A stretch of 31,504 nt of DNA from Bacteroidia bacterium (GTDB taxonomy: Bacteria; Bacteroidota; Bacteroidia; Bacteroidales; VadinHA17), in the NCBI GenBank assembly GCA_026391515.1, contig JAPLEC010000425.1:1-31504 (forward strand), written 5' to 3'. The notes below the pieces were generated by a model that saw only the letters and a list, made by a program, of their open reading frames with translations, was not told where the DNA came from and did not search any database. Positions within the stretch are counted from its first letter, which is position 1. Each line of letters starts with the position of its first letter. The translations under genes were made by a program, and so were the position numbers. Of the stretch, positions 8,313 through 15,700 are shown piece after piece.

Positions 8313-8404
8313 TCTCTGTGGTTCTCTGTGTCTTCTCTGTGTAACTCTGTGTAACAAAAGAACTTACACAGAGGAAATCCGGAGAACCACAGAAGGCCAC
8401 AGAG
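8313..8404. repeat. Inverted repeat of iterated CTCTGTG units between tpx and pgk
   Basis: The left arm has four TCTCTGTG-like units, starting at about 8313, 8323, 8334 and 8344 (10-11 bp apart). The right arm has the complementary CACAGAG-type units at about 8367, 8388 and 8398. It resembles the CTTTGTG elements at 11755-11845 and 28094-28192. It lies in the divergent spacer, so it sits upstream of both tpx and pgk. Confidence 0.8.
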
Positions 8405-8472
8405 ATTTAACATCCAGAAATTGGTAATTGATTTTAGATTTCTTTAAAAGGCAGATATTTATAAAAATTAAT

Positions 8473-8480
8473 TAGGTTTG
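8473..8480 (+). promoter_or_regulatory. Candidate Bacteroidota -7 element for pgk
   Basis: TAGGTTTG is a full match to TAnnTTTG, 45 nt upstream of the pgk ATG. The region 19-20 nt upstream is TTTA-rich and contains no exact TTTG, so the -33 box is uncertain. Confidence 0.42.
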
Positions 8481-8525
8481 TACTGCAAATCTGATATTAA
8501 TAAATAACCCAAAAACATTTGATAT

Positions 8526-9788
8526 ATGAAAATGATTCAGGACTTCAATTTCAAAGGGATTAAAACAATTGTACGAGTAGATTTCAATGTCCCTCTTGAC
8601 AAAAAAACTTTTGTGGTCGCAGATGATACCCGTATCAGGGGTGTATTACCTACAATCAATAAAATTATTAAAGATGGCGGTTCGGTTATTTTAATGTCAC
8701 ATCTGGGACGGCCGGAAGGACGAATGGAAAAATATTCCCTTAAGCCGGTTCTGCCTGTTCTTGAAAAATATATTGGCCAAAAAGTGCTGTTTGCTGATGA
8801 CTGTCTGGGTGAATCAGCTGTAAAAATGTCAGCTGCATTAAAACCCGGCGAAGTTTTAATGCTTGAAAATGTGAGGTTCTATCCTGAAGAAGAAGGGAAG
8901 CCTATTCTTCCTGAAACAGCCACAGAAGAAGAAAAGAAAGCAGCAAAAGCGGAGATGAAGGCAAAACAGAAAGAGCTGGCAAAAAAACTGGCCAGTTATG
9001 CTGAGGTGTATGTTAACGACGCATTCGGTACAGCACACAGGGCACATGGCACCACCGCAGTAATTGCAGATTATTTCCCTAAAGACAAGATCATGTTTGG
9101 ATTTCTGATCAACAGTGAGCTGGCTGCTATGGACAAAGTGCTTAATAATGCACAGCATCCTTTTACAGCCATTATGGGTGGTGCAAAAGTATCCGATAAA
9201 ATTATGCTTATCGAAAACCTGCTCAACAGGGTAGACAACCTGATTATAGGAGGAGGCATGACATATACCTTTATTAAAGCTAAAGGAGGGAAGATCGGTA
9301 AATCGCTATGTGAGGATGATAAACTTGATCTGGCTTTGAAAATCATTGAAAAGGCTAAGGAAAAGAAAGTTAACCTTTATTTACCGGTAGATAGTCTTAA
9401 TGCCGATAAATTTGAAAATGAGGCCAATACAAATGTAACAGCTGTCGATGCTGTTCCGGAAGGCTGGCTGGGTCTTGATATTGCTGACAAAACTATAAAG
9501 CAGTTTTCAGAAGTAATTGAAAAGTCAAAAACTATTCTCTGGAACGGACCAATGGGAGTTTTTGAAATGGAGAAATTCTCAAAAGGAACAACTGCCATTG
9601 CCAAAGCTATTGCTGCTGCAACTGCAAATGGAGCATATAGTCTTATTGGTGGTGGTGATTCAGTTGCTGCTATCAACAAAAATGGCCTGGCAGATAAAGT
9701 CAGCTATGTGTCAACAGGAGGGGGAGCCATGCTGGAGTATATGGAAGGAAAGAAGCTTCCGGGGATTACTGCAATTCGGGGAGAATAA
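8526..9788 (+). CDS. pgk: Phosphoglycerate kinase
   Basis: This 420-residue glycolytic enzyme interconverts 1,3-bisphosphoglycerate + ADP and 3-phosphoglycerate + ATP in the cytoplasm. Recognisable parts are IVRVDFNVPLD (about 16-26), the substrate-binding MSHLGRPEGR (about 58-67), DAFGTAHRAHG, LWNGPMGVFE and the nucleotide-loop GGGDSVAA near the C terminus. It is slightly long for Pgk because of a lysine/glutamate-rich helical insertion at about 125-155 that I associate with Bacteroidota forms. The start ATG is at 8526; an ATG two codons later is also possible. Tpx is divergent upstream. Confidence 0.98.
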   Translation: MKMIQDFNFKGIKTIVRVDFNVPLDKKTFVVADDTRIRGVLPTINKIIKDGGSVILMSHLGRPEGRMEKYSLKPVLPVLEKYIGQKVLFADDCLGESAVKMSAALKPGEVLMLENVRFYPEEEGKPILPETATEEEKKAAKAEMKAKQKELAKKLASYAEVYVNDAFGTAHRAHGTTAVIADYFPKDKIMFGFLINSELAAMDKVLNNAQHPFTAIMGGAKVSDKIMLIENLLNRVDNLIIGGGMTYTFIKAKGGKIGKSLCEDDKLDLALKIIEKAKEKKVNLYLPVDSLNADKFENEANTNVTAVDAVPEGWLGLDIADKTIKQFSEVIEKSKTILWNGPMGVFEMEKFSKGTTAIAKAIAAATANGAYSLIGGGDSVAAINKNGLADKVSYVSTGGGAMLEYMEGKKLPGITAIRGE

Positions 9789-9801
9789 CATAATTAAAAT
9801 T

Positions 9802-9817
9802 CCCCCTTTGAAGGGGG
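9802..9817. terminator. GC-rich hairpin just after pgk
   Basis: CCCCCTT-TG-AAGGGGG is a perfect 7-bp stem starting 14 nt after the pgk stop. It has no following T tract, so it is a possible mRNA end-protecting hairpin or repeat remnant rather than a clear intrinsic terminator. Confidence 0.4.
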
Positions 9818-9890
9818 CTAGGGGGATGTAATAAACGGTGCAAAGGCTCAACGGCGTAAAGAATATGAGGATATCTTAAAAGTTAAAGAA

Positions 9891-10032
9891 ACCACCCCGT
9901 CCCTGTCCGCCAGCTGGCGGACGGGACACCTCCCGCAAAAAGCGGGAGGAAAGTGTTGATTTATAGTATTTTAACTTTCTCTCCGCTTAAGCGGAGAGGA
10001 GTAGTTTGACCGAAAGGTCAAGGGGAGGTGGT
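9891..10032. repeat. Branched multi-hairpin intergenic element
   Basis: Outer arms ACCACC (9891-9896) and GGTGGT (10027-10032) enclose four palindromes: GTCCGCCAGCTGGCGGAC (9905-9922), CCTCCCGC-A5-GCGGGAGG (9929-9949), CTCTCCGCTTAAGCGGAGAG (9979-9998) and TTGACC-GAAA-GGTCAA (10006-10021). The 393-nt gap between pgk and the next gene (9789-10181) consists of this element, the hairpin at 9802-9817, and a half-copy of the CTCTGTG-type units at about 10080-10123. I see no gene in it. Confidence 0.82.
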
Positions 10033-10079
10033 GTTTTTAAGACAACTTAATTATTTTTTACGGTCTCACTTTTTTTTTA

Positions 10080-10123
10080 ACTCTGTGTTTTTATTCAGTG
10101 TCACTCCGTGTCCTCTGTAGCTT
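10080..10123. repeat. Half-copy of the CTCTGTG-unit repeat
   Basis: ACTCTGTG, CAGTG, ACTCCGTG and CCTCTGTA recur within about 44 nt. No complementary arm is found, so this looks like a decayed or single-armed copy of the element at 8313-8404. Confidence 0.5.
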
Positions 10124-10181
10124 AATTCTTAAAAAATCCCAAAACAAACCAACTAAAATTCCGTTATCTTTACGGGTGGTT

Positions 10182-10736
10182 ATGAAAAAGTATTTATCGC
10201 TCATATTGTTATTTGTCGTATTTTTTGCACGCTGCAAAAAAGAGAGCTCCGATATACCGGATCAAGATTCAATAAGATTATCAGGAATTGATACAATTAA
10301 TGACAGCTTGAAATGGAGCAGTGAGCTTCAAACATGGACTATTATGGGGTTTTTATTCTCGCAAGCCAAATTAGTATCATATCCCGGCTCACCAAATCCA
10401 GATATCACTGTCGAAACTGATGGTACTTTGGCTAATATAATTCTCCAATCAAATAATTATAAAAACTCATTTTACTTAGCCGGAGAATTTGGGAATGCAA
10501 CATTGGCAGAACAGGCATTTGATAGTCTGACTTCACCGACTATACTGCAATGGGCTGCTAAGGCGGATTCATTAAAAGCAAATCAGATTTGGGTTTACAG
10601 ATCAGGCACAAATCATTATGCCAAACTAAGGATTGTAAACACTTTTTCAAAAACCGCAAGCCCGAATAATTATGCCGAATGTGTTTTTGAATGGGTTTAC
10701 CAACCGGATGGTACACTAACTTTCCCCGGCAAATGA
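10182..10736 (+). CDS. Lipoprotein of unknown function
   Basis: I do not recognise this 184-residue protein. It has a clear lipoprotein signal, MKKYLSLILLFVVFFARC (Cys18), followed by KKESSDIPDQD, so it should be an exported lipid-anchored protein. The rest looks like a small globular domain with many aromatic and Asn residues. I chose the ATG at 10182 because it gives the signal peptide; an upstream in-frame ATG at 10098 only adds sequence from the repeat-rich spacer. Its TGA stop overlaps the next gene's ATG (ATGA), so the two are translationally coupled. Confidence 0.8.
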   Translation: MKKYLSLILLFVVFFARCKKESSDIPDQDSIRLSGIDTINDSLKWSSELQTWTIMGFLFSQAKLVSYPGSPNPDITVETDGTLANIILQSNNYKNSFYLAGEFGNATLAEQAFDSLTSPTILQWAAKADSLKANQIWVYRSGTNHYAKLRIVNTFSKTASPNNYAECVFEWVYQPDGTLTFPGK

Positions 10737-11722
10737 AACCGGAAATAACAAGCAAAATCTTTGATATTAATAATCAGGAAAGTTTTCAGGCTTTAACCCT
10801 GGAAGTATTTAAATATCAGTCTGAAAAAAATCAGGTATATAATGATTTTATTAAAAAGCTTGATAAAAATCCGGGAACAATAAGCGCTCTTTCTGAGATT
10901 CCTTTCCTTCCGATTAGTTTTTTTAAAAGTCATAAAATTATTACCGGAAATTTTCCGGCAGTCAAAATTTTCGAAAGCAGCGGTTCCTCCGGGACATCGG
11001 CCAGCAAACATTATATTGTTGATAATGAAATATATGAAAAAAGCCTTTTAAAGACTTTCACACTGTTTTACGGCAGTCCGGCAGAATATTTCATCGCTGC
11101 TTTGCTTCCTTCATATCTTGAGAGAGAGAACTCTTCGCTTGTTTATATGGTTGATAAGCTGATTAAAAGAAGCTCCTGTACTCTGAGCGGATTTTTTAAT
11201 AATAATGTTGAAGAATTAATCTCACGCATTAATAAAGCCAGATCTCAAAATCTTAAAATTCTGCTGATAGGTGTAAGCTTTGCTTTGCTTAATCTTGCTG
11301 AAAAATATTGTCCGGATTTATCAGATGTTATTATAATGGAAACAGGAGGGATGAAGGGCAGGAGGAAGGAAATTACACGTGAAGAGCTTCATTTAATACT
11401 TAAAAAAGGTTTAAATGTTAAATCCATTCACTCTGAATATGGCATGACCGAGCTGTTAAGTCAGGCTTATTCAAAGGAAAATGGAATTTTTTATTCTCCT
11501 CCCTGGATGAAAATTTTTATCAGGGATCCGCAGGATCCGTTATCAATAATTTCAGAACCCGGAGTAACCGGAGGAATAAATATTATCGACCTGGCCAATG
11601 TACACTCATGTTCATTTTTAGCCACTGATGATCTTGGCAGGTTTCATAACGATGGTGGTTTTGAAGTACTTGGCAGATTCGCTAACAGCGATATTCGCGG
11701 ATGTAATCTACTATTAGAATAA
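10733..11722 (+). CDS. LuxE-family acyl-protein synthetase-like protein
   Basis: This 329-residue protein looks like the LuxE/acyl-protein synthetase family of adenylating enzymes. It has PFLPISFFKSHKI, the nucleotide-binding loop ESSGSSGTSASKHYI, HSEYGMTELLSQAY, ATDDLGRF and a terminal GRFANSDIRGCNLLLE. In Vibrio LuxE a cysteine close to the C terminus carries the activated fatty acyl group; Cys324 here is a candidate equivalent. There is no luxCD or other luminescence gene nearby, so the substrate is unknown. The start overlaps the stop of the lipoprotein gene by 4 nt. The stop is followed by an inverted repeat shared with the convergent peptidase gene. Confidence 0.82.
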   Translation: MKPEITSKIFDINNQESFQALTLEVFKYQSEKNQVYNDFIKKLDKNPGTISALSEIPFLPISFFKSHKIITGNFPAVKIFESSGSSGTSASKHYIVDNEIYEKSLLKTFTLFYGSPAEYFIAALLPSYLERENSSLVYMVDKLIKRSSCTLSGFFNNNVEELISRINKARSQNLKILLIGVSFALLNLAEKYCPDLSDVIIMETGGMKGRRKEITREELHLILKKGLNVKSIHSEYGMTELLSQAYSKENGIFYSPPWMKIFIRDPQDPLSIISEPGVTGGINIIDLANVHSCSFLATDDLGRFHNDGGFEVLGRFANSDIRGCNLLLE

Positions 11723-11754
11723 TAATTGTAGATCTTTCAAGTATTAAGAAAATT

Positions 11755-11845
11755 CCTTTGTGTCCTTAGTGATTTTACTTAGTGCTCTTTGTGGTTTCTT
11801 TTTTTTAACCACAAAGAACACAAAGTACGTACTAAGAGCACAAAG
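11755..11845. repeat. Inverted repeat of iterated CTTTGTG/CTTAGTG units
   Basis: The left arm units end in GTG at 11762, 11771, 11784 and 11793. The right arm carries CACAAAG at 11810, 11819 and 11839, plus a diverged TACTAAG unit. A T-rich loop joins them. It fills the 134-nt convergent spacer between the LuxE-like gene and the peptidase and could act as a two-way terminator; that role is inference. Confidence 0.8.
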
Positions 11846-11856
11846 GAGTTTTATTA

Positions 11857-13074
11857 TCAGATACCAAGTTTTGTCTTTATTGCCGGAGGAATGGCATTCT
11901 TATGAACCATAATAAATAATGTCTTAGCACGGACATAGCTTTCTGACATATTAAGATATCCTCCGAAAGCATTTCTTTCTGTACCCCAGGAATTTTTTGT
12001 CTTGTAATATTTAGTGCCATTCTGATCTTTGACGATGCCGGTAAGGTGCATCAGGTGATCATCGGTCGTTGAAAAGCTCTCATAGCCAGTCTGCCGGATA
12101 TCCTGAGTAACATTAACTTCAGGGCCGGGAGTAAGAGATATGGAGGGCATATTGCCGGGAGGACCCTGGGTCGGAGCTCTTTCCAGTCTTTGTCTGTCAG
12201 TCATCGGAACTCTGTCTGCCGGAGAATTCAAAGGAATTACTGCAAACCCGTTCTGGTGTGAAAATCCGCTTTCGCTTACGTCTCCATCCCAGTTAACTGT
12301 ATAGCCATGATTAAAAGAATAATCCATTATTTCAATAAGTTCATCAAGCGGTACATTATAAAATCTGGCCATTGCCCAGTTATCAGGTACTTCAAGGATG
12401 CCCTGGGTATAAAAAGGGAAATGAGTGAATGATGTTATTTCAACATAATCATTTGGATTAATCCCAAGACTTGCAGCAAATGTCTTTGGAGTATATGTAA
12501 CTCCTTTATAGACAAATGATTCCGAAATTTTCCCAAGATAAGTATCCAGCACGCCATCCACAATTTTATGATACTGGGCACTTTCATTTTTCCTCTGGAC
12601 CGGCACAGCTGCAACAGCGCTGATAAACTCATTCATTTCGCTGTGATTATGAGTTGGAGAGCCATAATTAAGGCCGGTATAAACTTCATCAGGTACCATT
12701 CCATATTCAGTAAACACCCTCATCCAGTCGTGTGCCAGGCTACCCTGACCCAGATTTCCCTTGCCCCTGCGCAGGTAATTATCCTTAAGACGATCGACAT
12801 AATTATATCTTACAACAAACATTTCAGAAAGGTCATATTCTCCTTTCCCCATACGAAGAAGTTCTGACTCAACAAATGATGTTGTGGCAAAGCACCAGCA
12901 GGTACCCGTTGCGGACTGATTCTTTACTGAAGTGGCTTTCAGGTCAACGACCGGTGTAAACTTATAGCCCTCATCAGGTTTTTGAGGTGGAGCAGGTTGA
13001 TTGGTAACATTTTGTGCCGGACCAGTTAAAACAAACAATACCGGAATTAAAAGGAGAAGAGTTAGTTTTTTCAT
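11857..13074 (-). CDS. Exported C1-family (papain-fold) cysteine peptidase, PepC/bleomycin-hydrolase-like
   Basis: The protein has 405 residues with a signal peptide (MKKLTLLLLIPVLFVLTGPAQN, cleavage probably after Ala20). A papain-fold catalytic set is visible: Gln53 in VKNQSATGTCWCFATTSF, nucleophile Cys59, His340 in DDHLMHLTGIV and Asn361 in KTKNSWG. The layout resembles aminopeptidase C/bleomycin hydrolase rather than classical papain. Unlike cytoplasmic PepC, it is exported, so a role in peptide breakdown outside the cytoplasm is likely. It stands alone, convergent with the LuxE-like gene. The substrate is not deducible from the sequence. Confidence 0.9.
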   Translation of the reverse strand: MKKLTLLLLIPVLFVLTGPAQNVTNQPAPPQKPDEGYKFTPVVDLKATSVKNQSATGTCWCFATTSFVESELLRMGKGEYDLSEMFVVRYNYVDRLKDNYLRRGKGNLGQGSLAHDWMRVFTEYGMVPDEVYTGLNYGSPTHNHSEMNEFISAVAAVPVQRKNESAQYHKIVDGVLDTYLGKISESFVYKGVTYTPKTFAASLGINPNDYVEITSFTHFPFYTQGILEVPDNWAMARFYNVPLDELIEIMDYSFNHGYTVNWDGDVSESGFSHQNGFAVIPLNSPADRVPMTDRQRLERAPTQGPPGNMPSISLTPGPEVNVTQDIRQTGYESFSTTDDHLMHLTGIVKDQNGTKYYKTKNSWGTERNAFGGYLNMSESYVRAKTLFIMVHKNAIPPAIKTKLGI

Positions 13075-13182
13075 TGCCAGGGTATTTTATGATTTTGTTT
13101 CTTTTATTGTTATGGTTTAAAATTAGTTGCTAAGCTAAAGAAATAAAAGGAATTAACATATATTTTAAATTATAAAGAAGTA

Positions 13183-13264
13183 AGAACAATAGAACAATCG
13201 AATTCAGAAATCAGAACTTTTTTATTCTTAATTCTGACTTCGTTTGTTCAAATGTTCGTTTGTT
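13183..13264. repeat. Inverted repeat with exact 8-bp iterated units (GAACAAT type)
   Basis: The left arm reads AGAACAAT, AGAACAAT, CGAATTCA, GAAATCAG in consecutive 8-bp steps (13183-13214). The right arm reads TTCTGACT, TCGTTTGT, TCAAATGT, TCGTTTGT in consecutive 8-bp steps (13232-13263). The arms are inverted, imperfect copies of one another. It lies between the peptidase start and the mmcQ stop. Confidence 0.78.
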
Positions 13265-13267
13265 TAA

Positions 13268-13309
13268 TTATACCCTTATGTTTTTTCTCTTATAATTACA
13301 AGGGTATAA
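13268..13309 (-). terminator. Hairpin spanning the end of the mmcQ-like gene
   Basis: TTATACCCTT (13268-13277) and AAGGGTATAA (13300-13309) form a perfect 10-bp stem with a 22-nt loop that contains the end of the gene. It could help end the minus-strand operon, but the loop is long and there is no strong T run. Confidence 0.35.
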
Positions 13310-13602
13310 GAATGATCGATCCACGAAAATACCTCTTTATCAGGAACTGTCCCATCAAGATTTATTGTGTTCCAGTGTTTTTTGTTCATATAGTATCCTG
13401 GAATCACGCTAGCATATCTTTCTCTCAGTTCAATAGCTAACGGCGGGTCGCATTTAAGATTAACTGTAAGGTCTCCGTCAAGATTTGCCAAGGCAAAAAT
13501 CTTACCATTTATTTTAAAAACCAAGGTATCGTCGCCGAAGGGGAAACTTTCAGTGACATCTTTCAACGAGATACAATAATTCCGCAGAGTTTCAATATTC
13601 AT
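13276..13602 (-). CDS. MmcQ/YjbR family protein
   Basis: This 108-residue protein matches the MmcQ/YjbR (CyaY-like fold) family: an ESFPFGDDTLVFKINGKIFAL start, LKCDPPLAIELRERYASVIPGYYMNKKHWNTI in the middle, and a helix ending SYTLVI. Members are small DNA-binding or fold-related proteins with poorly known roles. It starts 8 nt after yraN and is probably the last gene of the operon that includes the two-component system. Confidence 0.9.
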   Translation of the reverse strand: MNIETLRNYCISLKDVTESFPFGDDTLVFKINGKIFALANLDGDLTVNLKCDPPLAIELRERYASVIPGYYMNKKHWNTINLDGTVPDKEVFSWIDHSYTLVIIREKT

Positions 13603-13610
13603 TTTTCTGA

Positions 13611-13976
13611 TTACTTCAGTGTCGGGTAAAAAGCATCTTCGATATGGTCAATCTGAAATCCATCAGTTTTTTTAATAATAGTAATGACATCAAAACGGCT
13701 CTCCTTGTCAATATTATTCCACTGGATGAAGTTATTGGCAGCAAAAATCATTGATCTTTGCTTTTCTTTGTTCACTGCAGTAACAGGATGCATCCGAAAA
13801 TCTTCGGTACGTGTTTTGACTTCAGCAAAGACAATGAAATCTTTATTCTCGGCAATTATGTCAATCTCAAGCTTACCTGCTTTCCAGTTGCGGTGAAGGA
13901 TCTTATAACCTGATTTTTTCAGATGTTCTGCTGCAATATCTTCACCTTTCTGACCGAGATTATGTGATTCTGCCAT
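13611..13976 (-). CDS. YraN family (UPF0102) nuclease-fold protein
   Basis: This 121-residue protein has the YraN/UPF0102 layout: GQKGEDIAAEHLKKSGYKIL, then KLEIDIIAENKDFIVFAEVKTR, an endonuclease-like core with E-x-D and E-V-K motifs, and V..KEKQRSM. The molecular role of the family is not established. The start is 1 nt downstream of the response regulator's stop codon, so expression is tightly coupled. Confidence 0.94.
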   Translation of the reverse strand: MAESHNLGQKGEDIAAEHLKKSGYKILHRNWKAGKLEIDIIAENKDFIVFAEVKTRTEDFRMHPVTAVNKEKQRSMIFAANNFIQWNNIDKESRFDVITIIKKTDGFQIDHIEDAFYPTLK

Positions 13977-13977
13977 T

Positions 13978-14619
13978 TTATATTTCTATCAGTTTATTTC
14001 TAATAGCAAAAAGTATAAGGCTGGCTGTATTTTTCGAGTTGGTTTTTCCGAGCAGGTTAGCCCTGTGCTTATCAACAGTTCTTTTACTTATAAATAAAGC
14101 TTCTGCAATTTCCTGGTTTGAAAATCCTTCACAGATTTTAATAAGAATCTCTTTTTCTCTTTTTGACAAGTTAGCAGATTTGCTTTCCTGTTCACGATGC
14201 TTGATTTTCTGAATGACATGGTATAAAAGCTCCTGAGAGAAAAAGCTGCCGCCTTTAGCTATGGTAAGAATCGCTTCTTTAACTTCGGAGATATCTGAAT
14301 CTTTAAGCAGGAAACCTTTAGCACCGGCATCTACCATCTTATAATAATACTCTTCCTCTCCGTACATTGAAAGTGCAATGATATTTATTCCGGGACACAA
14401 TTTCATCCCTCTTCTTGTCGCTTCAATACCATCCATTTCGGGCATTTTTATATCCATAAGAGCGATATCAGCCCGAACAGTTTTCAATAATTTCAGAAAC
14501 TCTTCTCCGTTTGCAGCTTCTCCAGCTACCTCGAATTCCGGGAAAGAATTAAGAAGGATCTTCAATCCGTTTCGGAAGAGCTGATGATCGTCGGCTATGA
14601 TAATCTGAATTTTCTCCAT
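13978..14619 (-). CDS. NarL/LuxR-type response regulator
   Basis: The protein has 213 residues: a receiver domain (1-120) with acidic pocket IIADDH and phospho-acceptor Asp56 in LMDIKMPEMDG, then a GFLLKDS lysine region. A C-terminal LuxR-type helix-turn-helix follows (LSKREKEILIKICEGFSNQEIAEALFISKRTVDKHR). It should bind DNA when phosphorylated by the histidine kinase encoded 75 nt upstream. Targets are unknown. Confidence 0.95.
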   Translation of the reverse strand: MEKIQIIIADDHQLFRNGLKILLNSFPEFEVAGEAANGEEFLKLLKTVRADIALMDIKMPEMDGIEATRRGMKLCPGINIIALSMYGEEEYYYKMVDAGAKGFLLKDSDISEVKEAILTIAKGGSFFSQELLYHVIQKIKHREQESKSANLSKREKEILIKICEGFSNQEIAEALFISKRTVDKHRANLLGKTNSKNTASLILFAIRNKLIEI

Positions 14620-14657
14620 TTGAATCAGGTGAACAAAATTTCATTATGTTTCATTTA

Positions 14658-14670
14658 CCCCCTTTGGGGG
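14658..14670. repeat. CCCCCTTTGGGGG mini-hairpin between kinase and regulator genes
   Basis: A perfect 5-bp stem with a 3-nt loop lies in the 75-nt gap between the kinase stop and the regulator start. It resembles the C-run/G-run palindromes at 9802-9817 and 20041-20113 and may set the relative expression of the two genes. Confidence 0.4.
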
Positions 14671-14694
14671 AATAAGAAAAGAGGTGAATCAATA

Positions 14695-15642
14695 TCAGTC
14701 TGTCACTTTAATCAAAGCGCTGGTTCCTTTTCCCGGAGTGCTCTCAAGTATAAAGACTCCCTCAACAGTTTTAACACGTGTCTCAATATTTGATAATCCC
14801 ATTCCTTTATTATCTTCTTTTTTCAGTGATGATGTCTCAAAACCCCGGCCATTATCATAAAACTGCAAGGTAACAAATTTTTCATGTTTGTTTAATTCAA
14901 TCTCTATCGTTGAAGCCCCCGAGTGGCGAATAGCATTATTAATAAGCTCGCATGCAGCACGATATATTACGACTTCCTTGTCATTTTCGAATCGTTGATT
15001 TTCCATATTTGTCTTAAAATCAATCTTTACTGTTTTTGTCTGGTTGATTTTTGTTGTAAACGCACTTATTGCACTTGCAAGACCGAAATTTGAAAGAACA
15101 TGCGGACTCAGGTTGTTTGAAATATCTTTAATTGTATTTATTGCTTCATTTACAAGATGGTTAGTATTATTCAGGATTACCATTCCTGAAGGATCATCTA
15201 TTCTTGCATTAAGAGATGAAAGTGACATTTTTACTGTCGAAAGTATAGGCCCAAGCCCATCATGAAGATCATCGGCAAATCTTTTTCTTTCATTTTCTTC
15301 AGTATTTATAATTGCATTTAATACTTTTCTTTCTGTTCGCATTCTGTCAATTTCTGCTCTCTTGAGCGAATAAAATATTTCCCTGATCAGGATAACGCCA
15401 GAAATTATCATGAATGAAATAATTACTCCGATCCATGCGTCAATCATCTGCCAGGTCAGGGATGGTGTTCCCCTGAGGACTTCAAAAAGCTCAATTATTT
15501 TGCGCACTGCCATAAAGGCAAATGACAGTGAAAGAAGAACCCATGAGAGCCTGTACTTTGTCAACTTCATGAATCTCAGAGCTATGGAGGCTGCAATAAT
15601 TTGCAGTACAATCGAAATTATAAGGGCAATAAGTCTTACCAT
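14695..15642 (-). CDS. NarX-type (HisKA_3) membrane sensor histidine kinase
   Basis: The protein has 315 residues. Three predicted membrane segments lie at about 2-24, 31-47 and 68-88, with no recognisable extracytoplasmic sensor domain. A short coiled region follows, then the HisKA_3 dimerisation box ERKRFADDLHDGLGPILS with phospho-His127. The HATPase_c domain has ELINNAIRHSG, DNGRGF and GMGLSNIETRV. It pairs with the NarL-type regulator downstream. The signal is probably sensed within or near the membrane; nothing in the sequence names it. Confidence 0.93.
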   Translation of the reverse strand: MVRLIALIISIVLQIIAASIALRFMKLTKYRLSWVLLSLSFAFMAVRKIIELFEVLRGTPSLTWQMIDAWIGVIISFMIISGVILIREIFYSLKRAEIDRMRTERKVLNAIINTEENERKRFADDLHDGLGPILSTVKMSLSSLNARIDDPSGMVILNNTNHLVNEAINTIKDISNNLSPHVLSNFGLASAISAFTTKINQTKTVKIDFKTNMENQRFENDKEVVIYRAACELINNAIRHSGASTIEIELNKHEKFVTLQFYDNGRGFETSSLKKEDNKGMGLSNIETRVKTVEGVFILESTPGKGTSALIKVTD

Positions 15643-15665
15643 GGCAGATCAGGAATTATAATCTA

Positions 15666-15673
15666 CAAAAATA
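15666..15673 (-). promoter_or_regulatory. Candidate Bacteroidota -7 element for the histidine kinase operon
   Basis: Read on the minus strand this is TATTTTTG, a full TAnnTTTG match 23 nt upstream of the kinase ATG. The -33 position falls near the 8-bp-unit repeat and has no clear TTTG. Confidence 0.4.
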
Positions 15674-15700
15674 GGAGTAATTTATAAATAATGGCACAGA

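Noticed and set aside
8014..8427. 137-codon plus-strand open frame over tpx and the spacer
   Set aside because: It is antisense to tpx and its end is repeat sequence; nothing in the translation looks like a protein family.
9789..10181. Small gene or tRNA in the long spacer
   Set aside because: The cloverleaf-like pattern of hairpins lacks T-loop, D-loop and CCA features, and the frames are short; it is repeat DNA.
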